A stretch of DNA of 64,000 nucleotides from Paraflavitalea devenefica (lineage in GTDB: Bacteria > Bacteroidota > Bacteroidia > Chitinophagales > Chitinophagaceae), in NCBI RefSeq assembly GCF_011759375.1, contig NZ_JAARML010000001.1, positions 496,001-560,000 on the forward strand, read 5' to 3'. The notes under the pieces are model-generated. The model was not told the origin of the DNA. It did not search any database and saw only the letters and a program-made list of their open reading frames with translations. Below are positions 27,838 to 37,277 of the stretch, in pieces. Within the stretch, counting starts at the first letter, position 1. The number at the start of each line of letters is the position of its first letter. The translations under genes were made by a program, and so were the position numbers.

Positions 27838-27896
27838 CAGGTATAGCTTACCACCACTTTTGGGGAGAGGCCGGCAACATCCTGGCCTGTAGCTTT

Positions 27897-28778
27897 ATGC
27901 TACAATTTCACGGGGTGTACAATTTATACACAAAGATAGCAGCCAATTCCAGCTTCTACCGGCAACTTAGCTGCCGGCAATCGCTTATCACTACCATCAA
28001 TTGTTCGTACAAGGTACAATACGAAGATTTCTGGAGTCATCACAATTACATTATTTATATCATAGAAGGCCGGCGGATCTGGCACACCGCCCAGGGTTCC
28101 TATGAATTAAAGAAAGGCAGTTGTGTACTGGTGCAAAAAGGCGCCTGCATTGTGGAGCATTTTGTGGATTCGACCTTTTGTGTGGAAGTGTTTTTTATAC
28201 CCGACGAATTTATCAGTGAAGTATTGAAGTCTAAATCAGCACCTATCTATAAAACGTCCGACAAGCACCATCCGGTGATCCCCATTGAAAACAATGAGGC
28301 AGTGCAAACTTTCTTCCAATCCATGCTATCGTATTTCGACACGAACCGGGAACCCGATCCTGCTTTGCTGGAACTTAAGTTCAGGGAATTGATCCTTACT
28401 ATTGCCGACAATCCAGCCAACAGGGAATTGCTGTCCTATTTCTGTTCCCTGCTACAGGAGCCGCAACGTATAACCTTACAACGGGTAATGGAAGATAATT
28501 TTTGTTTTAACCTGGGGCTGGAAGAATTTGCCCGATTGAGTACGCGCAGCCTGTCGGCCTTCAAGCGCGATTTTTTACGAATCTATCAAACATCGCCTGG
28601 CAAATGGCTCATCGAAAAAAGGTTGAACCATGCTCTTCATCTGCTCACTAACCTGGGCAAAACAGTTACAGAAGCAGCTTTTGAAAGTGGTTTTGAAAGT
28701 GCCTCTCATTTCAGCCGAACCTTCCGGCAGCGGTTTGGCCGCTCTCCTATGGCGATGAGACAACAGGAAGCAGTGTAG
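27897..28778 (+). CDS. AraC-family transcriptional regulator
   Basis: About 293 residues from the ATG at 27897 (MLQFHGVYNLY). I prefer this start because the frame's first ATG at 27816 lies within the terminator of the preceding gene. The N-terminal part is an AraC ligand-binding beta domain (NYIIYIIEGRRIWHT, with ELKKGSCVLVQKG further on). The C-terminal helix-turn-helix pair includes FARLSTRSLSAFKRDF and AAFESGFESASHFSRTFRQR. Its target is unknown; the haloperoxidase upstream and the barrel gene downstream are candidates. Confidence 0.88.
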   Translation: MLQFHGVYNLYTKIAANSSFYRQLSCRQSLITTINCSYKVQYEDFWSHHNYIIYIIEGRRIWHTAQGSYELKKGSCVLVQKGACIVEHFVDSTFCVEVFFIPDEFISEVLKSKSAPIYKTSDKHHPVIPIENNEAVQTFFQSMLSYFDTNREPDPALLELKFRELILTIADNPANRELLSYFCSLLQEPQRITLQRVMEDNFCFNLGLEEFARLSTRSLSAFKRDFLRIYQTSPGKWLIEKRLNHALHLLTNLGKTVTEAAFESGFESASHFSRTFRQRFGRSPMAMRQQEAV

Positions 28779-28786
28779 ATAAAATG

Positions 28787-29635
28787 TCAGAAATGAAACA
28801 ATATTCCCGCTTCCGGTGTGTAATCCGTAGCTTTTGACGTAATTCCAAAGCCATTATTAATCCTGATAAACATGTTTTTATTGATATGAAACTGCAAATC
28901 CGAAATAAGGCTTACTTCATCCTCAGAACCCTCCACTATGAAGCTGACCCTGATTGTTTTGGAAATCCGTTTCATGTATTCGATCGCAAATTCTCCCAGG
29001 CCTGCCTTTTTTTCTTCGGCATCGTATTCTATTCCAGCCCTCAATGTAACGGTTCCCCAGCGATAACCTTTGATGAGCCCCGACCCTAATTTGAATTCCC
29101 AGTCGCGCGTACCAATTAGTTTCCTGTTTTTCTGAAAAGGAAACACAATTTCAAGGTAGCTGAAAATCTCCGGCCGGCTCAGGGATTCATTGGCCCACCG
29201 GTACCTGATCTGAGTTTCCACATCCCCTAACCCTGACTCCTTCAGCTCAGCAGGCATGCTGGAACTGTCTGCCTTAGATTTGTATAGCGTGGCACTGATA
29301 ACCGCTGCTTCCAGCTCAACAGCCAATCTATTGCTGATGCCATAGCCAATAAAAATCAGCCCTTCATGTGCTCTATAACGACCCCTGAGGTCCTGTTCCA
29401 GACTATGGCCCAGTTCTGCCGGCTTATATTCAAAATTGTGATCATAGTAATACTCATAAAAAGGATAAATGATAAATTCTCCTTTATTGATGTATGTACT
29501 GAACATGGAAGTAGGAATGCCTGTTCCTCTGTCTTTGAGAAAAGCCGGTGTATCCGGGACCTGACCAATTGCCATCCGGCAAAAAGGAAAGATGATGCCA
29601 TTAATGGCAATGAAGATGAGGAGTATGTTTTTCAT
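28787..29635 (-). CDS. Outer-membrane beta-barrel protein
   Basis: 282 residues with a signal peptide (MKNILLIFIAINGIIFPFCR, then MAIGQ). Alternating aromatic and polar strands continue to a C-terminal phenylalanine (EAGILFHF), as expected for a BAM-inserted barrel. GYGISNRLAVELEAAV and SYLEIVFPFQKNRKLIGTRD recall the transporter-like barrels related to the phenol-degradation MetA group. The function is unknown. It is convergent with the AraC gene. Confidence 0.75.
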   Translation of the reverse strand: MKNILLIFIAINGIIFPFCRMAIGQVPDTPAFLKDRGTGIPTSMFSTYINKGEFIIYPFYEYYYDHNFEYKPAELGHSLEQDLRGRYRAHEGLIFIGYGISNRLAVELEAAVISATLYKSKADSSSMPAELKESGLGDVETQIRYRWANESLSRPEIFSYLEIVFPFQKNRKLIGTRDWEFKLGSGLIKGYRWGTVTLRAGIEYDAEEKKAGLGEFAIEYMKRISKTIRVSFIVEGSEDEVSLISDLQFHINKNMFIRINNGFGITSKATDYTPEAGILFHF

Positions 29636-29710
29636 TTCTTTTAATATGAATGTGGTGAAGTCAGTTGAATAGACAACAGATAATACGCATTAGGTTGGGT
29701 AGAGCCAGCG

Positions 29711-30997
29711 TTAAAATCGATATGTGATCCCTATACCCATGCCAACACTATAAGGGAAGGTTTCTATATCCGCCTGTTTGGAAATAGGCGATAATGCATA
29801 CCGGAAAGTGGGACGAAGGTTAACAGCTATTTTTTTGCTAACCCTATATTGCAATTCAGCATCTATCATCAATGCCCAATGAAGCGGTCTTGTTCCATGC
29901 AGCTTTGTAATAGTAACTGTTTCCCTGCCGGCAGCATTTTCAATCTCTGTCTTCAGTTTTGCACTTGTCAAAAAATTGGCAGAGATCCCTGCAGCAGGAG
30001 TAAATAAAAGTTTCCCCTTCCCAGCCCTGTATCTCAATAAGAGTGGCACGCTGATGTATTGAATCGTGTGTGTTCCCTCTTCTGTAAAAAGGCTATCGCC
30101 AATAAGGGGTGGGGTGCCTGATCCGGGATTTACATAACCATAGCCGGAAGATGTAGTATACTTATAAGAGATAGTTCCATCAGGTTGCTTTGAAGCCGGT
30201 ATTTTTTGGGGATCGACGCCTATAACAATATGAGAAAAGGTAAGACCGGATTGTAAAGCCCATTTTTCTTTTAACTGGCGGGCTATTAATATTCCTAAGG
30301 AAAAAGAAGATTCCCGTTCTTCACCCTGTTTAATTTTTGTTGCCGCCGGGTTATCGTTATCAAGCCGGTAGCTGGCCTGGTCGTAGGATATAAGACCGGT
30401 GAAAGCCCAGTAAGAGCTGAAAGGATATTTCTTCCTTCCTGTGTAGCCCAATGAAACAGACTGATCCGTAACCGGAAGATCAAGCGGTTCTTTTATCTTT
30501 CCTGGTAAAGCATCGTGGACATTAGGTTTTCCCGGTAGGGAGGCGATAACGGGTCTTCCCTTTACCAGGTGTTCAATAGCAGAAGGGGGCTCTTTAAATA
30601 AGTTTGAACTATTGCTTCCCGGTTTTTCGTCCATTCCCTGACTGATTGTATTTTTTAACCGTTTAGAGGCAACCGGATTACCTGATTGAAAAGGCTTTTG
30701 ATGAATGGCTTCATTTTTTGCAGGAGCCCTGGCAGCTGCTTTGTTGGACAAATGCTGAATAGGTCGACCAGGTTTTTTCTTTATGTCCCTCGATTCGTAA
30801 AGAATAATACCTGTTAAAAGCAGTAAAAGAAGTATGCCCATTCTTTTCCAGCCAATAAATTTTCTTTTGTAGATCTCAACATCTCTTTTATCCAGGCTGG
30901 CATTGATCTTTTCCCACACATAGTCCGACGGTTGTTCCTCCAGGCACCGGTATGCTGCAGCAAAAGCATCATCTATATTTGGTAAATTTTCATTCAT
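29711..30997 (-). CDS. ECF-sigma partner: inner-membrane span fused to a barrel-like domain
   Basis: 428 residues. The N-terminal 48 residues are cytoplasmic-type (AYRCLEEQPSDYVWEKINASL), followed by one TM (MGILLLLLLTGIILYES), a Ser/Pro/Lys-rich linker (about 70-165), and a C-terminal region with outer-membrane barrel-like strands ending in GMGIGITYRF. The position 12 bases after an ECF sigma gene makes it the probable anti-sigma or signal partner. A helix anchor and an outer-membrane barrel in one chain would span the envelope, or the 'barrel' may be a periplasmic beta domain. Confidence 0.75.
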   Translation of the reverse strand: MNENLPNIDDAFAAAYRCLEEQPSDYVWEKINASLDKRDVEIYKRKFIGWKRMGILLLLLLTGIILYESRDIKKKPGRPIQHLSNKAAARAPAKNEAIHQKPFQSGNPVASKRLKNTISQGMDEKPGSNSSNLFKEPPSAIEHLVKGRPVIASLPGKPNVHDALPGKIKEPLDLPVTDQSVSLGYTGRKKYPFSSYWAFTGLISYDQASYRLDNDNPAATKIKQGEERESSFSLGILIARQLKEKWALQSGLTFSHIVIGVDPQKIPASKQPDGTISYKYTTSSGYGYVNPGSGTPPLIGDSLFTEEGTHTIQYISVPLLLRYRAGKGKLLFTPAAGISANFLTSAKLKTEIENAAGRETVTITKLHGTRPLHWALMIDAELQYRVSKKIAVNLRPTFRYALSPISKQADIETFPYSVGMGIGITYRF

Positions 30998-31009
30998 GCT
31001 CCCGTTATT

Positions 31010-31561
31010 CTAAATAGAAGATATCTTTTTCTGAGGCTTCAGGGCTTTTTGCAATAAAGATCTTGCATCTGCAAGATTGGATTTAGAGGTTCCTTCGGAA
31101 ATGCCCAACATGGCGGCAATTTCCCGGTGTTTCATTCCTTCCAGTACATACAACGTAAACACCATCCGGTAGGCTGGTGTGAGTTTTTGAACCAGTTGTA
31201 CCAATTCCTTTGCTTCCAGGCTGGCTATAATGGAAGCACTCTCTGCAATGTTTTGGGCATCCTGATTCCGGTCAAATACAGGTTGGAGGTGAGAAGCACG
31301 GTTCCTGTACCTTAAAAGTGCTGCATTCACCATAATTTTCCGTATCCATCCCTCCAGGGAGCCATTCCCTTTATATTTTTTTAAATAGGTAAACACCCGC
31401 ATAAACCCATCATGCAGAATTTCTTCTGCTTCTTCCCTGTTTTTGGCATACCACATGCACACTCCCAGCATTTTGCGGGCATATAAGTTATACAGTTTTG
31501 CCTGGGCAATTCTATCGCCGGCGATACACTTTTTCAATATGAGCTCTTGGCTGTCTGGCAA
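31010..31561 (-). CDS. ECF-family RNA polymerase sigma factor
   Basis: 183 residues. Region 2 is visible as YNLYARKMLGVCMWYAKNRE, then AEEILHDGFMRVFTYLKKY. Region 4 is LTPAYRMVFTLYVLEGM followed by HREIAAMLGISEGTSKSNLA, a clear helix-turn-helix for the -35 element. This is the typical Bacteroidota group that sits with a membrane partner, here the next gene 12 bases downstream. The signal and regulon are not visible. Confidence 0.92.
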   Translation of the reverse strand: MPDSQELILKKCIAGDRIAQAKLYNLYARKMLGVCMWYAKNREEAEEILHDGFMRVFTYLKKYKGNGSLEGWIRKIMVNAALLRYRNRASHLQPVFDRNQDAQNIAESASIIASLEAKELVQLVQKLTPAYRMVFTLYVLEGMKHREIAAMLGISEGTSKSNLADARSLLQKALKPQKKISSI

Positions 31562-31631
31562 CCCTTAGGTATTAAATACATAGATATACCAAACCTGAAA
31601 TTTGGTTGGGAGGGTGCAGATTCCTGCTGCT

Positions 31632-32129
31632 TCATTCTAATGGAGGTTCAACATACCTTTCATTTGCTGGTTGCAGGCGATGACGCATGATCAGGCGGGC
31701 ACAGGTGTTCCACCTCAGTATGGCATCATCGTTACCAGGGGGACGAAGGGCTTCAGCTTTCTCAAAAAACGTCATGGCTTCGTTCAGCCATTCATAAACC
31801 GCAAAATGACTGCCAGCCATTCCCCGGTTGAAAATGGCTATGCCCTCGCGTTCACTGATAATACCGGCATAGTAATTTCTTTCGTATTCATTGTGAAGCC
31901 TGGGTAGCAGTTGACGCGCCCGGCTCACATCCCCCGATGAGGAAGCACAGAACTGATCTGTAATGGCCAGCAGCAAGATGATAATTGCCCTGGTATTTTG
32001 CGGATCTGCTTCCAATATGTCGAGGCAGATACTTTCAGCAAGCACCGGTTCACAAAGTAGCCGGTAACGTTCTGCCTTTTCAATGGCGCCGGGAATGCTC
32101 TCTCCGGAGATGGGTTTAAGTTCAAACAT
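31632..32129 (-). CDS. Small TPR-like protein following the succinate dehydrogenase genes
   Basis: 165 residues, helical, with TPR-like repeats (AERYRLLCEPVLAESICLDIL, then HFAVYEWLNEAMTFFEKAEALRP). No signal peptide or metal site. It starts ten bases after sdhB and is probably the last gene of that operon. It could be an assembly or stability factor for the complex, but this is inferred only from position. Confidence 0.65.
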   Translation of the reverse strand: MFELKPISGESIPGAIEKAERYRLLCEPVLAESICLDILEADPQNTRAIIILLLAITDQFCASSSGDVSRARQLLPRLHNEYERNYYAGIISEREGIAIFNRGMAGSHFAVYEWLNEAMTFFEKAEALRPPGNDDAILRWNTCARLIMRHRLQPANERYVEPPLE

Positions 32130-32139
32130 GGCTGATTAT

Positions 32140-32886
32140 TTAATGATTTGCAAATAAAAACCGGAAGAACTTTTTCACAGGATCATAAAACCTGTCTGCC
32201 ACCCTTTCCTTTAGCGGAATAATAGCATTGTCTGTGATAGTAATATCCTCAGGGCAAACCGTTGTACAGCACTTGGTAATATTACAATAACCAATCCCCC
32301 CCGCTTTCTTCACCTCTTCCAGCCGGTCTTCCATATCGAGGGGATGCATTTCCAGTGCGGCAACATGCACTAAAAACCGTGGGCCAATGAATGCATCATG
32401 AAGTTGATGCTCACGAAGCACATGACACACATCCTGGCACAAAAAACACTCTATGCATTTGTGGAATTCCTGTACCCGGTCAATATCCTGTTGAAACATT
32501 CGCCAGGTACCGTCTTTTGCATCGGGAGGGCGGGGTTTGAACTTTTTAATTTTTTTCTTTACGCTGAAATTCCACGAAACATCCGTTACAAGGTCCCTGA
32601 TCAGGGGAAATGCTTTCATGGGTTGCAGCAGCACCGGTTTATGGAGGGGAAGGTCACTTAAACGGGTCATGCACATCAGTTTGGGTATACCGTTGACTTC
32701 GGCCGAGCAGGAGCCACATTTGCCGGCCTTACAATTCCAGCGTACCGCCAGGTCGTTGGCTTGTTCAGCCTGTATCTGATGCACCGCATCGAGCACCACC
32801 ATACCTTCAGCAATTTCAATAGCATAACTTTCAAATTTTCCACCCGAAGCATTACCACGCCATATTTGAAAGGTAACTGTCATCAT
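32140..32886 (-). CDS. sdhB: Succinate dehydrogenase iron-sulfur subunit
   Basis: 248 residues. The [2Fe-2S] ligands are in CKAGKCGSC with a later Cys in KLMCM. The [4Fe-4S] site is CIECFLCQDVC and the [3Fe-4S] site is CNITKCCTTVCPE. It passes electrons from the flavoprotein to the membrane anchor. Its ATG overlaps the sdhA stop by one base (TAATG), so translation is coupled. Confidence 0.93.
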   Translation of the reverse strand: MMTVTFQIWRGNASGGKFESYAIEIAEGMVVLDAVHQIQAEQANDLAVRWNCKAGKCGSCSAEVNGIPKLMCMTRLSDLPLHKPVLLQPMKAFPLIRDLVTDVSWNFSVKKKIKKFKPRPPDAKDGTWRMFQQDIDRVQEFHKCIECFLCQDVCHVLREHQLHDAFIGPRFLVHVAALEMHPLDMEDRLEEVKKAGGIGYCNITKCCTTVCPEDITITDNAIIPLKERVADRFYDPVKKFFRFLFANH

Positions 32887-34697
32887 TATTTCATTTCATC
32901 AATGATTTGCTTAAGATCAGCACGCATCTCACGAAGGGAGGCACGCTTCACCTGCATCTGTCCATCTGGTCCTTTAACAAGGAGCAGATTACAATTGCCT
33001 GTTTGTTCATCTTTTTCCGGGTAATCTTCCCGGAAATGTGCTCCACGGCTTTCTTTTCGTGCTATGGCCGCTCTCGTGATGGCTTCCGAAACAGTCAATA
33101 AATGTTGCAGATCTAATGCAGTATGCCATCCGTTATTATATTCCCTGTTCCCAATCACCCGCACTTTGCGGGATCGCTCCTGTAATTTTTCTAATGCTGA
33201 TATCGCCTTCAACAATTCTTCTTCTTTGCGAACAATACCTACAAGGTCCTGCATTATTTCCTGGAGGTCGTATTGTACCTGAAAAGGATTATCTCCATCC
33301 GTTCGTTCAAATGGTTCTACTGCTTTATTGGCAATTACTTCGACAGCCTGGTGATCAATACCGGCTTGCTTATTTTCTCTGGCAAACTTTGCTGCAAATT
33401 CACCGGCACGTTTGCCAAAGACAAGCAGGTCCGATAGGGAGTTACCTCCAAGCCGGTTTGCACCGTGCAGACCAGCGGCTGCTTCGCCGGCAGCAAAAAG
33501 ACCTGGCACTGTCGACATTTGCGTTTCGGCATTTACCCTGATGCCGCCCATCATGTAATGGGTGGTGGGGCCTACTTCCATCGCTTCTTTGGTAATATCA
33601 ATATCTGCCAGCTTTTTAAACTGGTGGTACATGCTGGGCAACTTTTTCCTGATGTACTCCGCCGCATTGGGAATTTTTGTTTTGATCCAGGAAATATCAA
33701 GAAATACGCCGTTGTGCGGGCTGCCTCTCCCTTCTTTGATTTCACGAACAATACAACGCGCCACGTGATCACGGGTGAGCAATTCCGGGGGCCGTTTTGC
33801 AGACCGGTCGCCTTGTGTATATTTCCATCCTTCTTCTTCGTTATCTGCAGTTTGATGACGATACAATTCGGGGATTTCATCAAACATGAACCGTTTATGC
33901 TCCCTGTTCAGCAAAATACCTCCTTCACCACGGACTCCTTCAGTCACCAAAATGCCGCGAACGCTCGGCGGCCAGACCATACCGGTTGGGTGAAACTGAA
34001 CAAATTCCATATCCATGAGTTCTGCCCCCGCATGGTATGCCAGGGAATGGCCATCGCCGGTGTACTCCCAACTGTTGCTGGTAATTTTATAAGCTCTGCC
34101 AATGCCGCCTGTAGCTATTACAATTGCTTTGGCTCCAAATAATTTAAACCGGCCTTTTTCACGTTCGTATCCAAAAGCGCCTGCCACCTGCTCACCATTT
34201 TTCAGCAGGGATATAATGGTGCATTCCATGTGCACTTCAATACCCTGATGGATGCTATAATCCTGTAAGGTGCGGATCATTTCCAACCCTGTACGGTCGC
34301 CAACATGCGCCAGGCGCGGATATTTGTGCCCCCCGAAATTCCGCTGTAAGATGCGGCCATCTTTTGTTCTGTCAAATAATGCGCCCCATGCTTCCAATTC
34401 CCGCACACGATCAGGAGCTTCTTTGGCATGCAACTCCGCCATATGCCAATCGTTCAGGTATTGTCCTCCCCGCATGGTATCCGCAAAATGTACCTTCCAG
34501 TTATCCCGCTCATCAACGTTTGATAAGGCGGCGGCAATACCTCCTTCTGCCATTACCGTGTGCGCCTTGCCCAGTAAGGATTTGCAGATCAAACCAACAG
34601 AAACGCCATGAGCAGCGGCTTCTATGGCAACACGAAGCCCCGCACCGCCTGCGCCAATAACAAGCACATCGTAATCGTATTGATCGAAAGTGGCCAT
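32886..34697 (-). CDS. sdhA: Succinate dehydrogenase flavoprotein subunit
   Basis: 603 residues. The FAD Rossmann motif is VIGAGGAGLRVAIEAAAHG. The probable covalent-FAD histidine is in LGKAHTVMAEGG. Dicarboxylate-site residues are in FVQFHPTGMV and HGANRLGGNSLSDLLVFGKR. It oxidises succinate to fumarate (or the reverse) and is part of the TCA cycle and respiration. It lies seven bases after the anchor gene and overlaps sdhB. Confidence 0.94.
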   Translation of the reverse strand: MATFDQYDYDVLVIGAGGAGLRVAIEAAAHGVSVGLICKSLLGKAHTVMAEGGIAAALSNVDERDNWKVHFADTMRGGQYLNDWHMAELHAKEAPDRVRELEAWGALFDRTKDGRILQRNFGGHKYPRLAHVGDRTGLEMIRTLQDYSIHQGIEVHMECTIISLLKNGEQVAGAFGYEREKGRFKLFGAKAIVIATGGIGRAYKITSNSWEYTGDGHSLAYHAGAELMDMEFVQFHPTGMVWPPSVRGILVTEGVRGEGGILLNREHKRFMFDEIPELYRHQTADNEEEGWKYTQGDRSAKRPPELLTRDHVARCIVREIKEGRGSPHNGVFLDISWIKTKIPNAAEYIRKKLPSMYHQFKKLADIDITKEAMEVGPTTHYMMGGIRVNAETQMSTVPGLFAAGEAAAGLHGANRLGGNSLSDLLVFGKRAGEFAAKFARENKQAGIDHQAVEVIANKAVEPFERTDGDNPFQVQYDLQEIMQDLVGIVRKEEELLKAISALEKLQERSRKVRVIGNREYNNGWHTALDLQHLLTVSEAITRAAIARKESRGAHFREDYPEKDEQTGNCNLLLVKGPDGQMQVKRASLREMRADLKQIIDEMK

Positions 34698-34704
34698 GAA
34701 AAAA

Positions 34705-35520
34705 TTATATTATTCTCCAATCATTCCACACGCCCATAGCACATAAACGGATATAGATATCTGAAAACATCACCCAAAATAAGCTCATCCATGCCCACAA
34801 CATATGTTTCCTGTTGAAACAGCTTACGCACTGGTATGCTCTGCGACGAATCGGTGCTCCGGAAAGTCGATCCCGTAATCCGCCAACCAGGTGGCGCAAT
34901 GAATGACAACCGAAAGTGTATCCGCCCAGTAACACTACATTGATGGCCAATACAATTGTGCCTACACCAATACCAAATGATTCCTCACCTGCATCAGTCC
35001 CGCCCACGGGCGGGATAAACCACAGTGCCTTCCAAACATCATAAGAAAGAAAAAGCAAAAAGAACAAGGCGATATAAAGAAAGTAACGATGTATATTTTG
35101 TATGATCAATGGAAAAGAATTTTCACCACGATACTTTTTACGTGGTTCGGTAACTGTACAGGAAGGGGGATCTGCCCAAAATGATCTATAATAGGTTCCA
35201 CGATAATAATAACAGGTTAAACGAAACAATCCCGGCGCCCATAATACCAGGAGTGCAGGGGACCAGGGTATTATTGCCGGCCACCAACCGGGTTTAGCAC
35301 CAAACCAGCTATGGGGTGAATTACCAAAAAGTTCCGGCGAATAAAGCGGCGAGAGATAGGGACCGAATGTATAATACCTGCCCTGGAATGCTGCCCAGGT
35401 TACGTAAACAACAAAAGTGGTGAGACAAACAAAGATAATCATGGGGCGGACCCACCAGGTATCCTTCCGGTAGGTATGGCCAAATCTGTGGCGGGTACCA
35501 GTTAAGTTTATTTCAGCCAT
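34705..35520 (-). CDS. sdhC: Succinate dehydrogenase membrane anchor, Sdh1-like
   Basis: 271 residues with about five membrane spans, much longer than ordinary SdhC or SdhD. The pattern YYRSFWADPPSCTVTEPR, then LIIQNIHRYFLYIAL, GYTFGCHSLRHLVGG and NRKHMLWAWM matches my memory of the single anchor subunit of mycobacterial Sdh1, which carries a membrane-embedded Rieske-type [2Fe-2S] cluster. Candidate ligands are C121, C205, H206 and H210, with C231 and C234 as alternatives. It is the first gene of the operon and feeds electrons to the quinone pool. Confidence 0.85.
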   Translation of the reverse strand: MAEINLTGTRHRFGHTYRKDTWWVRPMIIFVCLTTFVVYVTWAAFQGRYYTFGPYLSPLYSPELFGNSPHSWFGAKPGWWPAIIPWSPALLVLWAPGLFRLTCYYYRGTYYRSFWADPPSCTVTEPRKKYRGENSFPLIIQNIHRYFLYIALFFLLFLSYDVWKALWFIPPVGGTDAGEESFGIGVGTIVLAINVVLLGGYTFGCHSLRHLVGGLRDRLSGAPIRRRAYQCVSCFNRKHMLWAWMSLFWVMFSDIYIRLCAMGVWNDWRII

Positions 35521-35785
35521 AAAAACTACTTTAAGTTATTAAGGACAAAATCTTAACCTGAAACTTTATGATGGCTTAATAGAGAGAGTTTTTGAAAAGT
35601 GCTGCGGCTTAATCTATGTAAAGGTCTGAAATTTTTACCATCTGGCTCAACATTCTTGAAAAGGGACGTAATTACGGATGGCCGCTTGTGGAAGGCATTT
35701 GCAACCAACCATCTGAGCAGGTATTTTGTCCAACTGCATCATAACAGCATAATTCTCACAGGCTATTGATCGCTTATTCCATTCC

Positions 35786-36985
35786 TTACTTTAAATCAAA
35801 TGTAACTTTTGCATTCTTTTGCTCACTGGAGGAAATAAAAACTTCATAACGTTTGCCTGGTGTGGTAATGATCATGACCGAAGTATTCGGTGGAATTGAA
35901 CCTAAATTTTCAGCCACCATAATCAGTTCGTGGTGCGGTTGAGACGCATTTACAGTGATGGTGATGGATATTGGTTTTTGAGAAAGGCGCATATGCGATT
36001 TAACTAATTTATTGTTGTGGTAAATACTAACTGTGTCGTCGTCTATTTCACCATTATCATAAAGATCAACTTTGATTTCACCAGCTTCGGTATCAATTTT
36101 CCGGACCAGCGCATTTTCCCTGGTTTTTAAAACCAATGGAGTTGAAAGAATTATTTGGGGAGGCTGTTTTACAACTGGAGTTGCTTTTGAAGTAGTATCA
36201 GGTTTCGGTTTTATTGTCTGAGGTTCCGGAGTTTTCCTTTGTACGGTAGTGGTATTTTTTTTTGTACCCGGTTTTGAATCAGCCACTCGTTTTTTCGTTA
36301 GCTGTGTTTTTTGAGTCACCGTTGGCTGCGGGTTTTGCTTCACACATTCACGGAATGTGATATCATCTAATGCAAAATCGTTTCCACAACCACCCGGCGC
36401 ATTGTCGGACATAATCAACTGTAATGTTGATATTGAAGCAGGTGTTGTAAAATAAGCCCGATGCTGACTCCAACGAGGCTCCTGGACTCTTGGCAAATAC
36501 CTTGTGACTATATTTGCGACTATCTTGCCTTCCGGTGTTTCCAATCGAATATGGAGACTGGGCAGTAATAAGAGTGGGCATTTCTTGGTGGGCTTGCATA
36601 AATTGATCACCCACAAGCCAAGTTCATACATGGTATTACTCTTCAATCCACTAATTGGTATGCTTAGAAACATTCCTCCGACCGGTGCAGCATTAACCAG
36701 TAACATATTGCCACCGGTATCGCCGTCCGTATGGTCCGAGGAAAGCGTATGCCAATCATCCCTAAAGCATCCACTGGTATAAGAGGCAAAAGAATAATGT
36801 CCATCAGTAGGGCATGAACTGAAAACCCGCCGGTAATCAGAAAGAGTTGCGGTATTTATCTCACGTATATTACCTGTACCGAAGTTTATGGTGAATTGGG
36901 GTGACTTAAACGTACAGTTACCAGGCTGCGCTTTTGATACAAAAGCAAAGAGAAGAAAAATGAATATGAACCCAATCTTTTTCAC
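35786..36985 (-). CDS. Exported jelly-roll-like protein of unknown function
   Basis: 399 residues with a signal peptide (MKKIGFIFIFLLFAFVSKAQ). Residues about 25-215 form a domain ending in APGGCGNDFALDDITF, the same motif seen in the two tandem T9SS proteins at 59-64 kb (GGNDWAIDDV). A Lys/Thr/Pro-rich linker (about 220-275) leads to a C-terminal beta domain (GEIKVDLYDNGEIDDDTVSIY). I see no standard T9SS sorting domain at the end. It is probably a surface or periplasmic binding protein. Confidence 0.75.
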   Translation of the reverse strand: MKKIGFIFIFLLFAFVSKAQPGNCTFKSPQFTINFGTGNIREINTATLSDYRRVFSSCPTDGHYSFASYTSGCFRDDWHTLSSDHTDGDTGGNMLLVNAAPVGGMFLSIPISGLKSNTMYELGLWVINLCKPTKKCPLLLLPSLHIRLETPEGKIVANIVTRYLPRVQEPRWSQHRAYFTTPASISTLQLIMSDNAPGGCGNDFALDDITFRECVKQNPQPTVTQKTQLTKKRVADSKPGTKKNTTTVQRKTPEPQTIKPKPDTTSKATPVVKQPPQIILSTPLVLKTRENALVRKIDTEAGEIKVDLYDNGEIDDDTVSIYHNNKLVKSHMRLSQKPISITITVNASQPHHELIMVAENLGSIPPNTSVMIITTPGKRYEVFISSSEQKNAKVTFDLK

Positions 36986-37177
36986 ACCCCCTTACACTTT
37001 ACCTTTAAAGCTACTACAAAATGACAGTATTCTTCGACCGGTGGTATGAAAGGCAAATGCAGGTGATAGGGTAAACAGGTCTTGACATTGCCCTGTTATA
37101 AAAAGAAAAGTCCTTCAAGGACTGAAGGACGTAGACATAAAATTTTCCATTGTGTTCCATACACAACTGAAATTTTG

Positions 37178-37264
37178 CGGAGACGGCGAGATTCGAACTC
37201 GCGATACCCTTTCGAGTATACACACTTTCCAGGCGTGCTCCTTCAACCACTCGGACACGTCTCC
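37178..37264 (-). tRNA. tRNA-Ser (anticodon GGA)
   Basis: On the minus strand the acceptor stem GGAGACG pairs with CGTCTCC. The anticodon arm CACGC-CTGGAAA-GTGTG gives anticodon GGA, a long class II variable arm follows (TATACTCGAAAGGGTATC), and the T-loop is GTTCGAAT. The length is 87 nt without encoded CCA. Confidence 0.93.
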
Positions 37265-37277
37265 ATTATTTTAAAAA

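Noticed and set aside
33465..34142. 225-codon open frame opposite sdhA
   Set aside because: Shadow of the conserved flavoprotein frame.
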